From NCBI GenBank assembly GCA_028277515.1, contig JANQGC010000084.1:1-43917 (forward strand): a DNA stretch of 43,917 nucleotides. Direction: 5' to 3'. Both the position numbers and the translations under genes were made by a program. The DNA is from Anaerolineae bacterium (GTDB taxonomy: Bacteria; Chloroflexota; Anaerolineae; Promineifilales; Promineifilaceae). The notes beneath the pieces were generated by a model. The model did not search any database and was not told where the DNA came from. It worked only from the letters and a program-made list of their open reading frames with translations. Of the stretch, positions 40,996 to 43,917 are shown piece by piece (positions within the stretch are counted from its first letter, which is position 1; every line of letters starts with the position of its first letter).

Positions 40996-43080
40996 ATGTC
41001 AAAACTGCCCCCTGATTACGATCAGCGCGTGTATGCCGGTTGGTTGGGTAAGTGCACCGGCGTGCGCTTTGGCGCGCCGCTGGAAAACTGGACGTATGAT
41101 GAAATCCGGCTCAACCTGGGTGAGGTGACAGATTATTTCCCCTTAGAACCGGGAAAAATATTCAAGCCTGATGATGATACGGCGCTTCCTCTGATCTTGA
41201 TTCGAGCGATTGAAGATTTCGGACCGGAGGTCACGGCCGAACAATTCGGCGATACCTGGCTGAACTATTTAGGAGACGAACGGGGCACGCTGTGGTGGGG
41301 TGGGTATGGCGTCTCGGCCGAACATACGGCCTATGTCAATCTGAAGAACGGCATCCCGGCCCCGCAATCCGGCTCGGCCGACATGAACGGCGCAGTGCTT
41401 TGCCAGGAAATCGGCGGGCAAATCTTCAGCGACATCTGGGGTCTGCTGGTTCCCAACAATCCCGCGCTGGCGGCCGATTATGCAGCCAAAGCGGCTTCCG
41501 TCTCTCATGATCTAAACGGTATTCACGGCGCGCGGTTCATTGCCGCCCTGACCAGCGCCGCTTTTTCAGAAAATAAGCCGCAACAATTGCTGGAAGCCGG
41601 CCTGAGCGTCATCCCGGAAGCATGTACCTACGCGGAGATGGTGCGGTCAGTTCGGCAATATTATCGCCTGGAGCCGCACGATTGGCGGGCAGCTTATCAA
41701 TCCATAAATGAGAACTTTGGTTACGAGCGTTTTCCCGGTTTTGTGCCGATTATCCCCAATGCGGCCGTGATCGTGCTGGCCTTGTTATATGGCGAGGGCC
41801 GCTTTTCGCGCAGCATTCAAATCGCCAATATGGCCGGCTGGGATACGGATTGCAATGTGGGCAATGTTGGGGCGATCATGGGTGTGGCGGTGGGCCTTGC
41901 GGGCATCGCGGATCACTGGCGGGCAGCGCACGAGGATCAACTGGTTGCCGCCGGCATTATCGGCACACGCAATTTGATCGATCTGCCGGCCTGCGCAGCG
42001 CTGATCGCAGCATCAGGTCGCAAAGTTGCCGGAGAGGAGAGCGGCCGGCCACCCCCGCGCTATCATATCAGTTTGCCGGGAGCCACACATGGTTTTCAAA
42101 AAGCGGGTAAGCCGTCTCAGCCCGATCAAAAAATTCTGCACATGACGCAGGAAGATTTGCCGGAGGGTGGGGCACTTAAGGTGCTGCTGCGCGGGTTCAA
42201 GAAGAAGGAAGAGGTCCTTTTTTTTGTCGATACTTATCTGCGGCCTGCGCGATTAAGCGCTAATTATTATGGCGCAACATTTTCGCCCAAGGTTTATCCG
42301 GGGCAAACGATGCGCGCCCGTTTACACCTGCCGCCTGAGGCTGCGGCCGATCTGCACGCCTCTCTTTTTGTTCATGATGACAACCAGGATCAGCGACACG
42401 CCGGCGGCCATACGCCGCTCGTTCCCGGCCAATGGCAGGACATCGAATATAAGATCCCGCCACTGGACGATGTTTGCCTCTCCCAAGCCGGGGTTGCGCT
42501 GCGCAATGGTGGCCAACCTTACACGGGACCGCTGTATTTGGACTATTTGGATTGGAGCGGCAGCCCACATATGCGCTTCGACTTCACCCAAGAGCGCAAT
42601 GAGCAAGGGGCGATCAGCCAGTGGACGTTCCTGCGCGGTTTTTGGCGGCTGGAAAACGGCCGTTTTCATGGCAGCGGCACAGGCATCAACGAATCGTATA
42701 CCGGCGATATTGATTGGCAAGATTACCAGTTGACCGTACGTTTGACGCCGCTGCTAGGTGATTTTCACAATATCCTGGTGCGGGTGAAAGGCTCACTTTA
42801 TGCTTATGCGCTTGGCTTGGCGGCTGGGAACCGGCTAGTGCTGTACAAAAATGACAAGGGCTATCAGACGGTTAGTGAAGCGCCATTTGCCTGGGACCAT
42901 CATAACAGTTATGAGTTAAATCTCAAGGTAAAGGGATCGCATTTGTCGGCCTGGGTAAGCGGCGGTCCCGGTCTTGAGTGGCGGGATGATGAACGGCCGC
43001 ATTTGAATGGGCAGATTGGTCTCTCCAATTTTCCCGGTTGCCATACCCGTTATGAACAGGTTTCTATCTTTCCTGGATAA
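40996..43080 (+). CDS. ADP-ribosylglycohydrolase-fold protein with a C-terminal jelly-roll domain
   Basis: The 694-aa protein has a DraG/ARH fold in residues about 8-330. Metal-binding motifs are seen as PDDDTALPL (D59-D61, T62) and GWDTDCNVGNVGAIMG (D283, D285). The usual N-terminal GDAxG is replaced by GWLGKCTGVRFGAPLE, a variant seen in a separate subfamily. Residues about 380-510 are beta-rich, and residues 540-694 resemble a LamG/DUF1080-like carbohydrate-binding jelly roll (FWRLENGRFHGSG, HNSYELNLKVKGSHLSAWV). No signal peptide is present, so it acts in the cytoplasm. The ATG at 40996 is chosen; GTG 40981 and TTG 40942 are alternatives. Its place after a LacI-regulated sugar transporter suggests that it cleaves an imported glycoside rather than ADP-ribosyl-protein. 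Confidence 0.85.
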   Translation: MSKLPPDYDQRVYAGWLGKCTGVRFGAPLENWTYDEIRLNLGEVTDYFPLEPGKIFKPDDDTALPLILIRAIEDFGPEVTAEQFGDTWLNYLGDERGTLWWGGYGVSAEHTAYVNLKNGIPAPQSGSADMNGAVLCQEIGGQIFSDIWGLLVPNNPALAADYAAKAASVSHDLNGIHGARFIAALTSAAFSENKPQQLLEAGLSVIPEACTYAEMVRSVRQYYRLEPHDWRAAYQSINENFGYERFPGFVPIIPNAAVIVLALLYGEGRFSRSIQIANMAGWDTDCNVGNVGAIMGVAVGLAGIADHWRAAHEDQLVAAGIIGTRNLIDLPACAALIAASGRKVAGEESGRPPPRYHISLPGATHGFQKAGKPSQPDQKILHMTQEDLPEGGALKVLLRGFKKKEEVLFFVDTYLRPARLSANYYGATFSPKVYPGQTMRARLHLPPEAAADLHASLFVHDDNQDQRHAGGHTPLVPGQWQDIEYKIPPLDDVCLSQAGVALRNGGQPYTGPLYLDYLDWSGSPHMRFDFTQERNEQGAISQWTFLRGFWRLENGRFHGSGTGINESYTGDIDWQDYQLTVRLTPLLGDFHNILVRVKGSLYAYALGLAAGNRLVLYKNDKGYQTVSEAPFAWDHHNSYELNLKVKGSHLSAWVSGGPGLEWRDDERPHLNGQIGLSNFPGCHTRYEQVSIFPG

Positions 43081-43106
43081 TACAGAGTGGATTCACCTAT
43101 TATTAA

Positions 43107-43168
43107 AAATTTGACAACTTTTATTAAATGGTTTTCGCTCATATATCAAGTGAAAAGTTGTCAAATTT
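43107..43168. repeat. Long inverted repeat between the two ARH genes, copy 1
   Basis: AAATTTGACAACTTTT (43107-43122) and AAAAGTTGTCAAATTT (43153-43168) are perfect 16-bp complements with a 30-nt loop. It may act as an mRNA processing or partial termination structure. Confidence 0.7.
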
Positions 43169-43208
43169 CTGTTTAGAAACTTGGTTTATTTTCCAAATTC
43201 GTAAACAT

Positions 43209-43267
43209 GTGACAGTCACTTTAGCTGATATATTTCCTCAAGTAAGCACTTGAAAAGTGATTGTCAC
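43209..43267. repeat. Long inverted repeat between the two ARH genes, copy 2
   Basis: GTGACAGTCACTTT (43209-43222) and AAAGTGATTGTCAC (43254-43267) pair at 13 of 14 positions with a 31-nt loop. The right arm and its left flank resemble those of copy 1 (TGAAAAGT...TGTCA), so the two are diverged tandem copies. The left arm contains the short palindrome GTGACAGTCAC. Confidence 0.65.
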
Positions 43268-43321
43268 TTTATCGTACGGATATTGATGCGACTGGTCGTG
43301 AACGGATCACATGGAGTCAAT

Positions 43322-43917
43322 ATGATAGATTTTAACGATAGTCTCTTACTCAAAAAGGTTCAGGGTTGCCTTTACGGTGGCGCTGTGGGGGATGCGATGG
43401 GCGCGCCGGCTGAATGGCATTTCCCGCATGAGATCCGCGAACGATATGGCTTTATCACCGGGTTCGTGGAAGCGTGGGATGGGCCGTCTGATATTGGCAA
43501 GGGAGACGGCCGATACACCGACGACAGCCATATGGTCCAGCTTTTATGCCGGGCATATATCGAACATGGTGGCCATTTGGATGCGTTTGAGTTCAGTAAA
43601 CGGATCGTACCCATGATCGCCGAAGAAGCGCGCTGGATTCCGGAACGGGGCCAGGAAATGCCCCTGGTGGAGCGCCTTTTTTACCCGGAAAAATGGATTT
43701 ATATGCGTTACCTGGCCAATGCCGATCCGCGCCAGGCCGGGGTGGGTAATATGGTCAACTGTGGGGCGGCGATGTATGCCGCGCCCGTGGGTATTGTCAA
43801 TGCCGGGGACCCGGCTGGCGCCTACCGGGAGGCGATAGATGTTTTCAGCGCGCACCAGCACAGCTATGGCCTGGAAGCGGCTGCGGTTATGGCGGCTTGC
43901 GTAGCCGAAGCCTTTAA
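43322..43917 (+). CDS. ADP-ribosylglycohydrolase-family protein (partial, cut by window end)
   Basis: The open frame runs from ATG 43322 past the last base, giving 198 residues so far. It carries the classic ARH start VQGCLYGGAVGDAMGAPAEW (about residues 13-32) and the metal motif RYTDDSHM (about 68-75). Unlike the upstream gene it keeps the GDAxG helix, so the two represent different ARH subfamilies. GGAG lies about 5 nt before the ATG. It is co-oriented with the sugar transporter cluster, separated from the first ARH gene by 241 bp holding two long inverted repeats. The C-terminal GxDTDT motif lies outside the window. Confidence 0.88.
   Translation, partial: MIDFNDSLLLKKVQGCLYGGAVGDAMGAPAEWHFPHEIRERYGFITGFVEAWDGPSDIGKGDGRYTDDSHMVQLLCRAYIEHGGHLDAFEFSKRIVPMIAEEARWIPERGQEMPLVERLFYPEKWIYMRYLANADPRQAGVGNMVNCGAAMYAAPVGIVNAGDPAGAYREAIDVFSAHQHSYGLEAAAVMAACVAEAF

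Noticed and set aside
43107..43267. Short CRISPR array between the ARH genes
   Set aside because: There are only two units, they are inverted repeats rather than direct repeats with spacers, and no cas genes are present.

Overview
The window looks like chromosome of a Chloroflexota bacterium (Anaerolineae-like), judged from gene content only. Markers are a solute-binding lipoprotein whose linker repeats the VEVTR/VVTE type, surface proteins with PKD, DUF11, FG-GAP and Calx-beta-like modules, a C-terminal FLPV-type tail, a CHAT-STAND-TPR protein, very large GAF-rich kinases, and many CGGCCG palindromes. No rRNA, tRNA or CRISPR array was seen.

Layout. 1-5.1 kb: one giant secreted protein (beta/gamma-crystallin-like, four PKD-like domains, bactofilin-like C-terminus). 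5.1-6.1 kb: gene-poor stretch with a 338-bp terminal-inverted-repeat element carrying a 67-codon ORF, plus a possible small RNA. 6.1-10.2 kb: one 1355-aa protein joining a HigA/Xre DNA-binding domain, a possible nuclease domain and a STAND-like body without a normal P-loop; its palindromic operator lies inside its own promoter. 11.0-14.1 kb: operon of an ArsR repressor, an AHSA1/SRPBCC protein and a short UvrA paralogue, with a LexA-like box upstream. 14.2-24.9 kb: a small membrane protein, then a tight four-gene minus-strand signalling operon: S1-S1-REC-GAF-histidine kinase, REC-GAF-PAS-six GAF-kinase, REC-two-TM, and REC-pseudokinase-like-winged helix. A 12-bp direct repeat with 22-bp period sits just upstream of its putative promoter. 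25.1-31.4 kb: secreted DUF11 protein, broken FG-GAP gene, orphan TctC-type lipoprotein, Calx-beta-like relic inside a repeat-rich gap, and a luciferase-like oxidoreductase. 31.5-35.9 kb: CHAT-STAND-TPR protein. 36.1-43.9 kb: LacI regulator with two perfect operators, two sugar ABC permeases, a binding protein and two ADP-ribosylglycohydrolase-family genes, the second cut by the window end.

How it may work. The four-gene operon is the best candidate for an undescribed system: two cytosolic kinases (one with S1 nucleic-acid-binding domains) could feed four receiver domains, with output to a membrane REC protein and to a DNA-binding REC protein carrying an APH/kinase-like core whose catalytic Asp is Lys. 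The HigA-fusion protein and the CHAT protein look like independent defence or cell-death effectors. The 3' cluster looks like a LacI-controlled uptake system for a glycoside processed by DraG-fold hydrolases. These functional links are inferences.
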